A stretch of 22,118 nt of DNA from Chara braunii (Eukaryota; Streptophyta; Charophyceae; Charales; Characeae): NCBI GenBank assembly GCA_003427395.1, contig BFEA01000045.1, forward strand, positions 3,175,989 to 3,198,106. Reading direction: 5' to 3'. Shown here piece after piece: positions 1 through 9,173 of this stretch. How positions within the stretch are numbered: the stretch's first letter is position 1; each line of letters begins with the position of its first letter. Both the position numbers and the translations under genes were made by a program. The notes beneath the pieces were generated by a model, which saw nothing but the letters and a program-made list of their open reading frames with translations, did not search any database and had not been told where the DNA came from.

Positions 1-823
1 ATCTGGAAGGAGAAAGGGCGGTGCCTCTGAAGGGCCCTGGTCGAAGCACTGGGTCACGGTCACCATGCCAACCCACAAGGAGTAGTGCACGCATGCGATG
101 GCTGCTGTCCTGTTTGGCACTTGCTGCGCTCAGATAGAAGTCTTGCCGGGTGTGCCAACCTTTTAGAGACGCTTACCAGACCGTCTATAAACATTTCTGG
201 TTGGGAGTTCATTGTGAATCTGGCTGTGATCGTCGTCCTGACTACGACGTTAAAGAATTCCTGAAGAGATGGGGGCGCTCTATAAATTCCTCTTGATCAG
301 CCAGGTCACATGGACAGTAAGGCTCGTTTCCGTACGAGGGTAAATAAGAGTGGACTGGTTGGCTTGCTCAACTCTGACTTGGGCACAGGGGTGGGCCGAT
401 ACACACACGAACACACTGCTTTGCTCAAGATGTTGTCCGGATGGTTGGATTGAGGGGAAGGGTAGATTCGAATTGGTGCTCAACTGAATACACAACTATT
501 CCCATCAATCATACATCTGCTACATTGTCTTTTTGTACCTTTGATTAGTTGGTTGACGGACTACTAACCTCACAGACAGATTAGTGTAGGACTGTTGTAT
601 GCTACCTTAGCCAGTTCTAACAAACGCTGCTGTAAGTGAACCAATCAGGGTGCATCTAGACTATGTAGACAATTTGTGTGAATGTTGTCGACATGCCACT
701 TGATTCGGTATAGTAGGGAACTCGCCGGACACAACTATTTATAGAAAATTACGTGCCGGTCAGATACATGCTGCAGTAGGATTCCATTAGGGGATTCTAG
801 TGTAGACACTATCTGTCTAACTA
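1..823. other. Non-coding left flank, possible LTR and leader of the gag element
   Basis: No reading frame here looks like a real protein; the longest frames have no recognisable motif. The stretch lies directly upstream of the gag ORF, so by position it should hold the leader, and perhaps part of the LTR, of that element. A TATA-like box at 278-287 fits an LTR promoter. A possible, poor primer-binding region lies near 704-720, where TCGGTATAG only weakly resembles the TGGTAT core seen at the right end of the window. I cannot define LTR boundaries, because the matching 3' LTR is not in the window. Confidence 0.3.
278..287 (+). promoter_or_regulatory. TATA-like box upstream of gag
   Basis: The sequence CTCTATAAAT sits about 540 bp before the gag start codon. 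A very similar GCTCTATAAAA occurs at 13781-13791. Both could be U3/R promoter elements of related LTRs, but no transcript evidence is available. Confidence 0.25.
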
Positions 824-2089
824 ATGAGTGTGTCAGACCCTGTTGATGATAGAGCTGACGGTAGGAGATTAACACGTGCACAGGCACTAAGGGTACCGCA
901 CGTGTTCCAGGCCTTGGAGCCGGGAGAAGAAAGACGACTACGTAGAGCCCGTGCTCTAGCGGCGGGGATAGCAGCAGCAAACGTAGCAGCTAGAGAGCAG
1001 GCAACAACAGCCAGAGCAGCAGCGATGGCTAACGGCGCAAGCTCCGCTGCATCATCGTCTGCGTCCTCGTCAGGGACTAATGGGAGCCAGTTGGGAATGC
1101 CAACGAGTTCCACAAGTTCCTCGGGCACTTTCGGTTCCACAGGTTCTAGACAGTCTTCTAGTCAAATGGCGGGCGCGCAGTTCAGCCCATTGACCCCGCG
1201 TGAGAGGGAGCTCAGAGAGATCCAGCAGGTCGAGAGGCTCCGCCGTAAGTTAGAGCAGGACCTGAAAGATGCTACCGATAGAGAAAATGCGATGAAAACT
1301 AGAGCAGCCAGGCTTGGAACTTTAGAGGGTGACAAGGCTGAATTAGAGGGCTTGGATGAGTCAGCATTGACTGACCCGTTGAAAGTATTGAAGAAGAACA
1401 TGCTGTCATTGCACGCGCACGTGGACAGCAAATTAGACTTCATGCAGAGCACTCTAGACCAGATCCTGGATGCTTTGACAAGGCCAGGATTCCGGCCACC
1501 AGCACAATCGTCGTTGCCGTTATCGGCGATGTCAGGCCCCTTTCCAGTTCAAGCTGGTACACAGCCTAGTGGTACGTTTGCAGCAGTCTCACAAACTGTT
1601 GCATCTTCTTCTTCGGGTCCAGCGGTGGGAGCTACACCACCACAACAACCTGTTCCTCCGCAGGGACAGCAGCAAGGTCAATGGTATCCTAAGACCCCGA
1701 TGAAACTGCCTCTTGCCTTCTCAGGCGAGAGAAAGGACGAGGAACTCAACACATGGTTGAGGACCATCTCGGTTTGGGTGAAGGCAAAGAGAACCTTGCC
1801 TGAGGACGAAGTGGTAACTGTTGCATCTTACCTCGAGGGTAAGGCAACCAAATGGCTAGATGGTGTAGTGATAAAGGCCGGGTATGGGAGACGCATGGCA
1901 GACTGGGCTAAGTCATTGACGTTAGACCAGTTCATGGAAATGGTAGAAGCTCGCTGGCATAATCCACAGGAGGCACAGAAAGCCACTGATGCGATTAACA
2001 AGTTGGACCAACGAAAGTTCAAATCGGTCAGAGAGCTTACGACTACCGTTGAGAGCCTGATCCTCTACGGTCGGGATCGCGGAGCGTGA
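824..2089 (+). CDS. gag: LTR-retrotransposon Gag polyprotein, C-terminally truncated
   Basis: This 421-codon ORF has an ATG start and no internal stop. Residues 1-65 are Arg/Ala-rich. Residues about 66-120 are Ser/Gly/Thr-rich low complexity. Residues about 125-180 are charged and heptad-like, consistent with a coiled coil. A Pro/Gln-rich linker follows to about residue 290. Residues about 290-410 (motifs FSGERKDEELNTWL, SYLEGKATKWLDG, FMEMVEARW) fit the Retrotrans_gag capsid-type domain, whose product assembles the virus-like particle that packages element RNA. The capsid domain appears to stop before its usual end: after ESLILYG the frame runs into an unrelated CpG-rich segment and ends within a few codons, with no CCHC zinc knuckle, protease or RT fused to it. 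The open frame contrasts with the stop-riddled pol downstream, so this is probably a younger, separately broken insertion. Its identity as gag is fairly sure; function as a working protein is unlikely. Confidence 0.85.
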   Translation: MSVSDPVDDRADGRRLTRAQALRVPHVFQALEPGEERRLRRARALAAGIAAANVAAREQATTARAAAMANGASSAASSSASSSGTNGSQLGMPTSSTSSSGTFGSTGSRQSSSQMAGAQFSPLTPRERELREIQQVERLRRKLEQDLKDATDRENAMKTRAARLGTLEGDKAELEGLDESALTDPLKVLKKNMLSLHAHVDSKLDFMQSTLDQILDALTRPGFRPPAQSSLPLSAMSGPFPVQAGTQPSGTFAAVSQTVASSSSGPAVGATPPQQPVPPQGQQQGQWYPKTPMKLPLAFSGERKDEELNTWLRTISVWVKAKRTLPEDEVVTVASYLEGKATKWLDGVVIKAGYGRRMADWAKSLTLDQFMEMVEARWHNPQEAQKATDAINKLDQRKFKSVRELTTTVESLILYGRDRGA

Positions 2090-2320
2090 AGCCACGCGCA
2101 CTCGCGCGCACGGGCGTGCACACCCGTGCACAGTCGCAACGGTCGGAATCACGACGGGCGAAGCCACGCACGTGCACACTCGTGCACACCCGCTCGCACA
2201 CCTACGCAGAGTCAAAACGGGGCGCGCGTAGCCATGCGCGCCAGAATGTACACACGCGCGAGCGGGGACGAAGAGCGCAGGAGCCACGCGCATCGTTGCG
2301 CGTGGTCGCGATCGGGACCA
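2067..2320. other. CpG-dense segment at the gag breakpoint, with imperfect terminal inverted repeats
   Basis: From about 2067 the sequence changes to a CpG- and CACGCG/GTGCAC-rich stretch unlike the gag before it or the AT-neutral DNA after 2330. The left edge (GGTCGGGATCGCGG, 2065-2078) and the reverse complement of the right edge (GGTCCCGATCGCGACC, 2319-2304) share GGTC..GATCGCG, an imperfect inverted repeat. This could be a small non-autonomous insertion or simply a GC-rich filler at a deletion junction. Both short plus-strand ORFs here are Arg/His-rich products of the composition and are not called. Confidence 0.35.
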
Positions 2321-2371
2321 GAGCAAGCTAATCAACGGAACAGCCCCTTCTGGCACAGTCGGGACGCTAAA

Positions 2372-2411
2372 CAGCTGAACAGTTGAACAGTTGAACTGTT
2401 GAACAGTTGAA
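2372..2411. repeat. 8-bp tandem repeat, five units
   Basis: The unit CAGTTGAA is repeated five times head to tail (2372, 2380, 2388, 2396, 2404) with single-base variants (CAGCTGAA, CTGTTGAA). It lies just beyond the C-terminal end of the conserved part of the minus-strand family member that ends near 2440. Confidence 0.9.
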
Positions 2412-3259
2412 CGAGAGGTTAGTTTGAATAGAACGGTGGGCTCGGTAGGCTCCTCGAACAGTTGAGCCACCCCTGCTAGATAGTTCACTCCCACCTCGAT
2501 TTCTCTCTGAATTATGTGCTCGTATTCCGCACAGGCTAACCGCGACAACCCAAATATCAGAATATTGATAACCTTCAACAACTCCTGGGCCCGGTTTCTC
2601 CAAAACGGCCCGTGCTCCACGAAGATGTCATAAAACATCCTCATGGCTTGAGGTGGGAAGTGATTTATCCAGACTATTACTGAGTCCGCCAGATCCTGCG
2701 CCCTGGCGAGGCTCCCGAAGATGAGGTCTATCATGAATCGAGGGACCCGACATCTTAGCGGGATTGTTGGTGCGCTAAACTCCCACCAGCTCCCTACTTC
2801 CACCCTAATTCGTAAGCCCACGTTCCTCCTACCCCTGATCGATTGGCCTATCCGTGTCAATACCCGGGCGACCCTCCGAAAGACTAGGGCTAGCTTGTGA
2901 CCTTGTGCTATTCCTACTCCCAGCGAGTGCCAACCAATTTCGGGTAGGTACAAGGTCCCGGTCACTTCCAAATTGGAGTACAGGTCATCCCCAGGCCCTT
3001 GGTTAAATCGCATCCCGCTCCACAAACATTCCACCATCATGAAGGCGCTGTTCTTCCCCAAGGTCACGGTCCGCTATTCTACGTCGATTCCCCGAAATTC
3101 GAAACTTGACGGAAGGGACACTTCCCACCGTCTGCCGTTATTCCAGGGCGGGCCGAGGTACCGGGGTTGGTGTGCTGTCCGAACGTGTCTCGCCACCATT
3201 GTCGATTGGTGATTTCCTGCATGGCCCAAACAGAGAGGATTACAACCCGTCTTCAACAA
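2412..3259 (-). pseudogene. Unrecognised protein family, copy 1 (one in-frame stop)
   Basis: Two minus-strand ORFs in the same frame (3259-3077 and 3067 leftward) are separated by one TAG at 3074-3076; read through it they form one protein-like sequence. The upstream part contains SLPSSFEFRG; the main part begins VTLGKNSAFMMVECLWSG, has a strand-like middle (GWHSLGVGIAQG; VGLRIRVEVGSWWEF) and a helix-rich end (LRCRVPRFMIDLIFG, GPFWRNRAQELLKVI, HIIQRE, LFEE). The same landmarks in the same order occur in the two neighbouring copies at 3507-4340 and 4372-4950, the main evidence that this was coding. The frame stays open left of 2412 through repeats and CpG-rich DNA, so the true end is probably near 2440. 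I do not recognise the family. No signal peptide or transmembrane segment is evident. It is opposite in strand to gag and pol. Confidence 0.55.
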
Positions 3260-3506
3260 CTGTCCGCCTACCGCCCCCTTTTCCTTTTATGCCCTCATTC
3301 TTCTTCCCTCAGCGGCTCGATCCCCAGTGGCCGGTCTTCAAGGACCGTCCCTCTTCAGGCCATCTCGTACTGCCCTTCTCGTCTCGCTTCCTTGCCTGTG
3401 ATCAGCAACTGCGCCCACAATAGCCGAACGCCTCTCCCCATTTTAATCTCCCCGCACACCCCGTTAAACTAATGCTCATGCTCCCTACCCTATGTTACCC
3501 CCTAGT
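3260..3506. other. Spacer between minus-strand copies 1 and 2
   Basis: Pyrimidine-rich on the plus strand, with no coding signal of its own. It probably holds the eroded start of copy 1 and the 3' flank of copy 2; no repeat or signal could be resolved. Confidence 0.3.
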
Positions 3507-4340
3507 TTACATGCATCCCCCACACTTTGATTTCCCCATGGTTTCCGACCTTCCGACCTTTTGCTCGAACCACATTGCTTCAAACAGTTTGAAAACATCA
3601 TCCACGTAGGATGGAGCGGTCGCCGCCTCCCGGCTAATTATGGCATCCCAGGCCGCCGCGTCTACCTCTAGATGATCATACTTGCTTGTTCTTAAGATGA
3701 CGAGAACCTCCCAGGCTCTATCGCCGTAGAAGGGCCCGTATTTCAACGAGGTCCTGTAAAATTCTTCAGTTAACCAGGCACATTCTATATGTATCCCTTC
3801 CATGGAATCGGCCACGTTTAAAATGTGGTAAAAAACCCCAAACCAATTGGCCACGAACTCAGGCACCCAAGCTGTTGTTCGCAGACTGGGAGGCTTGAGT
3901 TCCTTCCATCCTCCTATCACAACCCTACTACTGACCTCATCCCACCCTTCGTTGGCGAACCTCTCGCCCTCCTTTCGGGTTTGCGCCTTTGCATTCCCCA
4001 GAAGCCACATCGGATCCTGTCCTGCCGCTATCGCAGTGCAAAATAAGTGTCACCCCTCTTCGAAAAGAACGACCGTTCCGACTGATTCCACTTTGCCTTC
4101 CGCTATCTCGTCCCATCCTTCCTCTTCCCTTATTGGGTTCCAGATCCGTTCTCTTCAAACGTACGATAGTCTCGGGGCAACCTCAAATCCAACCCAGTCG
4201 CACGTGGTTCCTCTCCATGTGTTTTCCGCTGGTATAGGCATTTCTACCCCCCCTCTGAGTTGCCTCGGCTCCCATCCTTTGAAAGTGCATTCCATCAACA
4301 ACTACTCTCTAGTCATCATTTCCTTCCTGCACAGCGCCGA
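3507..4340 (-). pseudogene. Unrecognised protein family, copy 2 (three in-frame stops)
   Basis: The 167-codon minus-strand ORF (4010-3507) holds the C-terminal half of the family: PSLRTTAWVPEFVANWFG, then KYGPFYGDRAWEVLVIL, then WDAIISREAA and VFKLFEA, ending KCGGCM. These line up with copy 1 (VPRFMIDLIFG, HGPFWRNRAQELL, HIIQRE, LFEE). Upstream, reading in the same frame through TGA at 4050-4052, TGA at 4155-4157 and TAG at 4302-4304, the sequence stays protein-like and contains SLLMECTFKG, matching AFMMVECLWSG of copy 1, and DWVGFEVA at about the spacing of GWHSLGVGIA. Two TGA stops fit decayed TGG or CGA codons. The C-terminal half could still be translatable alone. The function is unknown. 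Confidence 0.5.
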
Positions 4341-4371
4341 CCACTCGCTTCCCTCAAATAAGTCCCTCCCC

Positions 4372-4950
4372 TTAGAAATCCCAGTCTTCTATCTCATCCC
4401 CCTCACCATCGTCACTGAGGTCCTCCTCTTCGTCCCTCACCCCCTCCAAGAACATCTGCCCTATGGCCACATTCCTGTAAACTATCCCCCAATGCACCGG
4501 GCTCGGGACATAGACATTGTCTATGATGAGGTTGCTCAGCATCTCTGCCAGCTCCCTTGCCCAATTTCCTTCAAAGGGCCCCATTTCTACCGACAGGCAG
4601 AAGAAGTCCTGCCTGGCGCATTGGTACAGCCCGAGGCTCGTCATGGACTGGCATATCTGTACCAACCTACTTCGGGTCCCGAAGACCACGTCCACCAGAA
4701 AATGAGGTAGCATCGTCCAGCGCAGTCCCTAGCACCAAGTCCACGACCATAGCATTTTCCCCATCCTGCGACAAGTAGACCCACCCAGGGCTTCCACTGT
4801 CCCTCTGAATTCCAAATTCAACAAGCTTGGTGACAACGTCGTCAGACTGACCTTAGTCCATACCGTCTCTATCCAGAGGAACGCATCCTCCTCATCCAGC
4901 ATTACAGTTTGATAGGCTGGCTCTAGATCGGTCCATGTTCCTTCTTCCGG
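4372..4950 (-). pseudogene. Unrecognised protein family, copy 3 (stop plus frame break)
   Basis: The ORF at 4713-4372 begins MLPHFLVDVVFG, matching VPRFMIDLIFG of copy 1, and continues with MGPFEGNWARELAEML (the GPF..RA.ELL motif), HWGIVYRN, MFLEG and an acidic tail ending EIEDWDF. Upstream codons in the same frame read GLRWT (the conserved LR of the other copies), then a TAG at 4729-4731, then protein-like sequence back to about 4950 with SPSLLNLEFRG, which resembles SLPSSFEFRG of copy 1. A second minus frame (about 4855-4670) reads WVYLSQDGENAMVVDLVLG, matching the VTLGKNSAFMMVECLWSG motif of copy 1, so at least one frame break and an internal deletion have joined the N- and C-terminal parts. 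This copy is degenerate and of unknown function. Confidence 0.5.
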
Positions 4951-5399
4951 GAGGACGACTTACATCTACCGGCATTTCCGGACCGCTGGAAGATTGGGGA
5001 CGACAACCACCGCACCATCTTGTTTCCAGCACCCGACTCCTGTTTCCATAAGAGAGCACTGAACGGCCCCTCCGGTCAGGTCAATCTATATCCTAGATGA
5101 GGATTATTTCAGACCCCTCATCAAGGTCTCCCTGATCTACCCCCCCATTCCTAAGCACCATCCTTCCCAGTACCTTCGGTGGGCCATCATATCCCATATT
5201 CCTTCTCTTGGTTCCATTCCAGGCTGACCTCTATCCTCCTTCCTTTCAATCATCTTTCACTTGTGTAGACTTAGGCAAGGAGGAGGGAATAGATTAGAAT
5301 CGTAGCCCCGTCCAACAACTCAGATATCAGCCAACCTTTACAGAGGAGGAATACAAAAAAAAAGATCCAGGCAACCTCACACACAGGCCGGTCATCTCC
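4951..5399. other. No gene supported
   Basis: A 450-bp stretch without a credible ORF on either strand. It includes a short A9 run at about 5355-5363 and pyrimidine-rich plus-strand DNA similar to the spacers on its left. It may contain unrecognisable remains of another family member. Confidence 0.3.
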
Positions 5400-5530
5400 T
5401 CACCAGCCTTCCTCAATATGGTCTCTCCACTGGTACTTTCGGTAGAGTTTTATCCCATACCTCAAGCGCAGCTCAACCGTCGCGAGCGCGGTACCCAGGC
5501 TCCGGCACAGGGTGAAGAAAATACAAGCCC
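5400..5530 (-). pseudogene. Probable fragment of a fourth copy of the minus-strand family
   Basis: The minus frame here reads ACIFFTLCRSLGTALATVEL followed by RLRYGIKLYRKYQW. This aligns by eye with the middle of copy 1 (ALVFRRVARVLTRI, then VGLRIRVEVGSWWEF): the A..F...(A/C)R.L and V.LR(I/L)R positions agree. No VPxF or GPF motif follows, so it is only a piece. Its right edge (about 5530) coincides with the first recognisable pol codons on the other strand, which makes 5530 a likely junction. Confidence 0.3.
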
Positions 5531-8500
5531 AAGGGGGTGAAGAAAAACCCAGTGGCAGTCTTAATATAGAAAGATTATGATGAAGCATTGAAAAAGGAAA
5601 GATAAATTATAAGAGCATTGAGGGAATCAGCAAAACTGGAGAACAGGGTCACCAGAGAAAGGTTTGACACAATGAAGATAGGCTCGAATCAGTTTATCCT
5701 GCCTAAAGAGAAAGAATATATATTCGGGATGTGTTAGGAGTTCTCTGGTGCTTTCTCCTTTAATGATGAGGAGAGAGAGTGCTTGGACGTGGACATGATC
5801 AAGATGGCCAATATTTGGGCAGTTGACCATGTTCCATGGAATGATAGGCCAACCAAGTATGCCTTGAAGGAAGAGGCAGAGGTTGTAAAGTATCTTGACA
5901 AAAAGATTGGATCTAATGTTGCTGAACCTGCTGATGGACCATATGCTAACCACTGGTTTTGTTTCTGGAAACCAGGGGGCGGGCTAAGATGGATACAGAA
6001 TCGTCAGAAACTCAATTCTGTGACGGTACGTGATGCAGGTAGTCTTCCTAATGCTGATCTCCTCGCTGAGTCCTTTGCTAATCGATATATTTATTCTCTA
6101 GTTGACCTGTATTCTGGCTATGACCAGTTCCCTATTGATCCCACTAGCCGGCCAATGACTGCCATGCACACTCCAAGGGGGCTTGTTCAGATGTGTGGTA
6201 CCACAGGGCTGGACTAACGGTGTGGCAGTGGTTCAAAGGGATATGATCAAAGTCATGCAGGATATTTCCCCTGAAATAACTAGTCCCTATATTGATGATA
6301 ATCCTATAAAAGGACCCTTGGTAAGAGATAGACTTTGGTCGCAGAGGGAGTCAGAAAGTTTGTCTGGGAACATGTTGAGGGAGTAAAGATGGTCTTAGAA
6401 AGACTTCGAAAGTATAACTTGACTGTCAGTGGGCCAAAGTCCCTTCTCTTCCAACCAGAAGTGATAATCTTGGGCTTCAGATGCTTCTCCAAGGGTAGGA
6501 GCCCAAATCCCAAGAAGATAGACAAAATCTTGAACTGGCCTCTGCCTCTCAAAAAAGTGACAGACGTCAGGAGCTTCTTGGGAGTCTGTGAATTCTGGAG
6601 GATTTTTATTCCTCATTTTGCTGCCCTTGCAGAACCTCTGAGAGAAATGGTAAGACAAGAGGCTAACTTAGCATGGAATGATAAAAGACAAGTTGCAGCA
6701 GAAGCGTTGCAAGAAAAACTAAGAGACGGTGGTGTAGTACTGGGAGTACCCTATTATGATGATGAGGAGACAATACCTTTCATCATTGAGGCTGATGGAG
6801 GACCAGTGGCGCTGGGTGGAGTGCTTATTCAGAAATATGAAAATGGGAGAGAGAGACCTCTAAGATTTGAAAGCAGAACCCTCAATTCTACTGAAAGAGG
6901 CTACACCCAATTCAGGAAAGAACTACTGTCAATCATCTATAGCCTCAGGTGCTTCAGGCACTACGTCTTGGGAAGGAGATTCATCCTGAGGACTGATGCA
7001 TCTGTTGTGATTGGTGCCATTAAAAAGCACTAACAGGTAGATCCAACAGTCAGCAGATGGATCGCCTTCATCTGGACATATGATTTTAAGTTCGAAAAGA
7101 TCCCCACTGAGAAAAACAGGGCGGATGGCTTAAGCCGGATTGAGTGGCGAGAAGAAGAAGAAGAAGATGTGGATGGAACAATTGAAGAATCAGCCTATGT
7201 TGATAACTTTCTTAATGAAAAAGATGATGAGGATTACGAGGCACCATGCTCCTACCGGTGGAGTCTGTGGCATGAAGAGAGAGACAGTTGGGGAGAAATC
7301 CCAAGTGCATACGTTTATGAATCGATTCTTGGGAAAGAGGAAGAAGATGAACCGAACGATTGGTATGCCAGAGTTAATGCAGCAGCAGTGGCTGCTCATT
7401 AGGTTGGGGAAAGTTCAGGTTCAAAGGAAGAAGAAGAGAGTGAAAAGAAGGAAGAAGAGATATTTTTCTTCTTTGAAGAATATGATGAAAATTATCAAGA
7501 GATTGGCAGGAAGATGGAAAGGGAGCAGCTAAAAGAATATTATTGTAAAGATTTAAGGAAGAAATTCAGACTAAAAAGAGGACATCTCTTTGTGGATGGT
7601 AAGGGAGGCCTACCTCCACTAAGAGTGGTCTGTGGTAAATAGAGGCAGTTAGAGATAATCGCTGCTCTACATGAGGGGGTTGTCGGTGGCCACAGGGCTG
7701 CTGAAGCTACCTACTGCAAGACTGTCAAACTCTACTTCTGGCCTGGCATGAGAGACATGATCTTCAGATATTGTAAATCATGTGTCTTATGTCAGAAGAG
7801 GTCTACCACAAGGATGATAGAGCCCTTGTTCCCTACGATCCTGGTAGAGCCAGGTAGTAGAGTTCATCTGGATCTCATCACTATGCCTCCAGGCAAGGGT
7901 GGGATGAGATACATACTAAACATGAGAGAGAATTTATCTGGATATGTTGAGGCAAAAACTCTGAAAAGGAAGACAGCCGAGCAAGTGGTTGATTGGATAG
8001 AGGAAGTCTATCTCAGGTATCCTTTTATCAGAGAATTTGTCTCAGACATAGGATCATAATTCAGAAATGAGGTTGTCAGAAAAATTACGCTCAGATTGGG
8101 TGTCAGAATTCGGTATGTGACTACTTACCATCCTCAAGCGAATGCACCTGTTGAAAGAGGCTACAAAACTCTGAAAGATTCATTGGCCAAGTGGTGTGAA
8201 GGGAACCTCGGTAACTAGCCAAAGGTGTTAAGAGTTGTTGTATATGTTGATAATATCACAGTCAAGAGAACTACTGGTTATGCACCTTTTGCTCTGTGGT
8301 ACGGCCGATATGCTACATTGCCTATTGATAGTGTTGTCAAATAGACATGGTCAAGTCAAGAAAGTGACAGGGATTACTCTGTTTCAGAACTCCTTCATAT
8401 CAGAATGAGGCAGATATCTGAGGTTGATCAGGCAGTGATCGATGCAGCAGAGAGAATAGCATCCAACAGACTATCGGATCAAGAAAGATAGAACAAGAAA

Positions 8501-8824
8501 AGATATATAAGAAAAGAGAAATTGAAGATTGGAGATGATCTTCTGTTTGACAGTTCTCTTGAGACACAATGGACTAAAAGATTGGAGCCCAGATGGCTTG
8601 GTCCCTACAGAATCACAGGAGAGGCAGAAGGCAAGGTTTATGAGATCTTAGAAATTGATGGATCCAGGGTTCATGACATGGTATCAGGGTCATGAATCGG
8701 TAAGTTCATCTTCAGAGACTCTGACTTGATCCCTATAGTGACTCCAAAGAGAGGAAAGATAAGTCAATCATCCAAGAAAGAGAACGGTCATAGAGGGTTG
8801 AGAAAGAGTACAGTAAGACACTGA
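5531..8824 (+). pseudogene. pol: Decayed Ty3/gypsy Pol: reverse transcriptase, RNase H, integrase
   Basis: One plus-strand frame can be followed for 3.3 kb. The RT core runs from about 5780 to 6600 (VPWNDRPTKY, KPGGGLRW, SLVDLYSGYDQF, PQGWTNGVAVVQ, catalytic PYIDD). RNase H (about 6770-7130) keeps its acidic residues (EADGG, FRKELLS, RTDAS) and the KNRADGLSR end. An acidic Glu-rich linker follows. The integrase zinc finger is LHEG..GGH...CKSCVLC, and the DDE core keeps VHLDL, FVSD and NAPVER; a GPY-type end reads PRWLGPYRI. In-frame stops lie at 5603, 5735, 7031, 7400, 7640, 8057, 8216, 8342, 8489 and 8693 (first bases). One base is lost near 6195, and the frame is restored near 6333. No gag or protease is joined upstream: the 5' end is lost at the 5530 junction. 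The family assignment is firm and the copy is dead. Confidence 0.9.
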
Positions 8825-8869
8825 GACAGTGAGGCTCAGTTATCGGCAGACAATGATCATTCTTGCATA

Positions 8870-8995
8870 GTCAATTTAGCATTTCAATTTCAGTATTTCA
8901 GTTTCAATACCTCAGTTTCAACATCCCAGTTTCAATATTCCAATTTTCAGCAAGTCATTTCATTATCTATTTCAGCAAGCAACTAAGTTAATGAG
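8870..8995. repeat. TTTCAGTTTCAATA-type short repeats after pol
   Basis: Variants of CAGTTTCAATA and TTTCAG(C)AA are repeated about ten times, nearly devoid of G except in CAG. The same style of sequence recurs at 18360-18870 and 19170-19345 before the two unrecognised ORFs. Here it separates the end of pol from the presumed polypurine tract. Confidence 0.6.
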
Positions 8996-9004
8996 ACTAT
9001 ATCC

Positions 9005-9128
9005 TTGATGTGGCGCTGCAGTCGTTCCATGAGTGTCAATCCTGAGAGTGGGGAGTAACTGTGAGTACAGTTCTGGGAGCATTGACACAGTGTCGAGATC
9101 TGAGAAACTCATGGCCGTGGCACATCAA
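9005..9128. repeat. Nested inverted repeat at the presumed 3' LTR start
   Basis: An outer imperfect inverted repeat pairs 9005-9040 (TTGATGTG ... CCATGAGTGTCAAT) with 9081-9128 read in reverse. Within it GTGTCAAT (9033-9040) pairs exactly with ATTGACAC (9081-9088), and AACTGT/ACAGTT (9057-9062 and 9067-9072) form a perfect 6-bp stem with a 4-base loop. The polypurine tract lies in one arm. Confidence 0.65.
9044..9061 (+). promoter_or_regulatory. Candidate polypurine tract and 5' edge of the 3' LTR
   Basis: GAGAGTGGGGAG (9044-9055) is a purine run with a single T, 220 bp after the last pol codon, followed closely by TG at 9060-9061. That order (pol, polypurine tract, TG of the LTR) is usual for LTR elements. 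The LTR end cannot be confirmed without a second copy. Confidence 0.4.
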
Positions 9129-9173
9129 ATGATATGAGCAGTCTTATTCTTATTACAAAAAGAAAGCATGATG

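Noticed and set aside
3106-4710. Plus-strand ORFs over 3.1-4.7 kb
   Set aside because: They are Ser/Pro/Leu-rich shadows of the minus-strand family; motif conservation is on the minus strand only.
7140-7532. Lys/Met-rich ORF at 7.14-7.53 kb
   Set aside because: An alternative frame over the acidic linker of pol between RNase H and integrase.
5603-8491. TAG/TAA read as glutamine (reassigned genetic code)
   Set aside because: Two of the TAG codons (8216, 8489) fall where I recall this pol family having Trp, one stop is TGA, and frameshifts are also present. Decay explains all of it; gag, which is intact, needs no reassignment.
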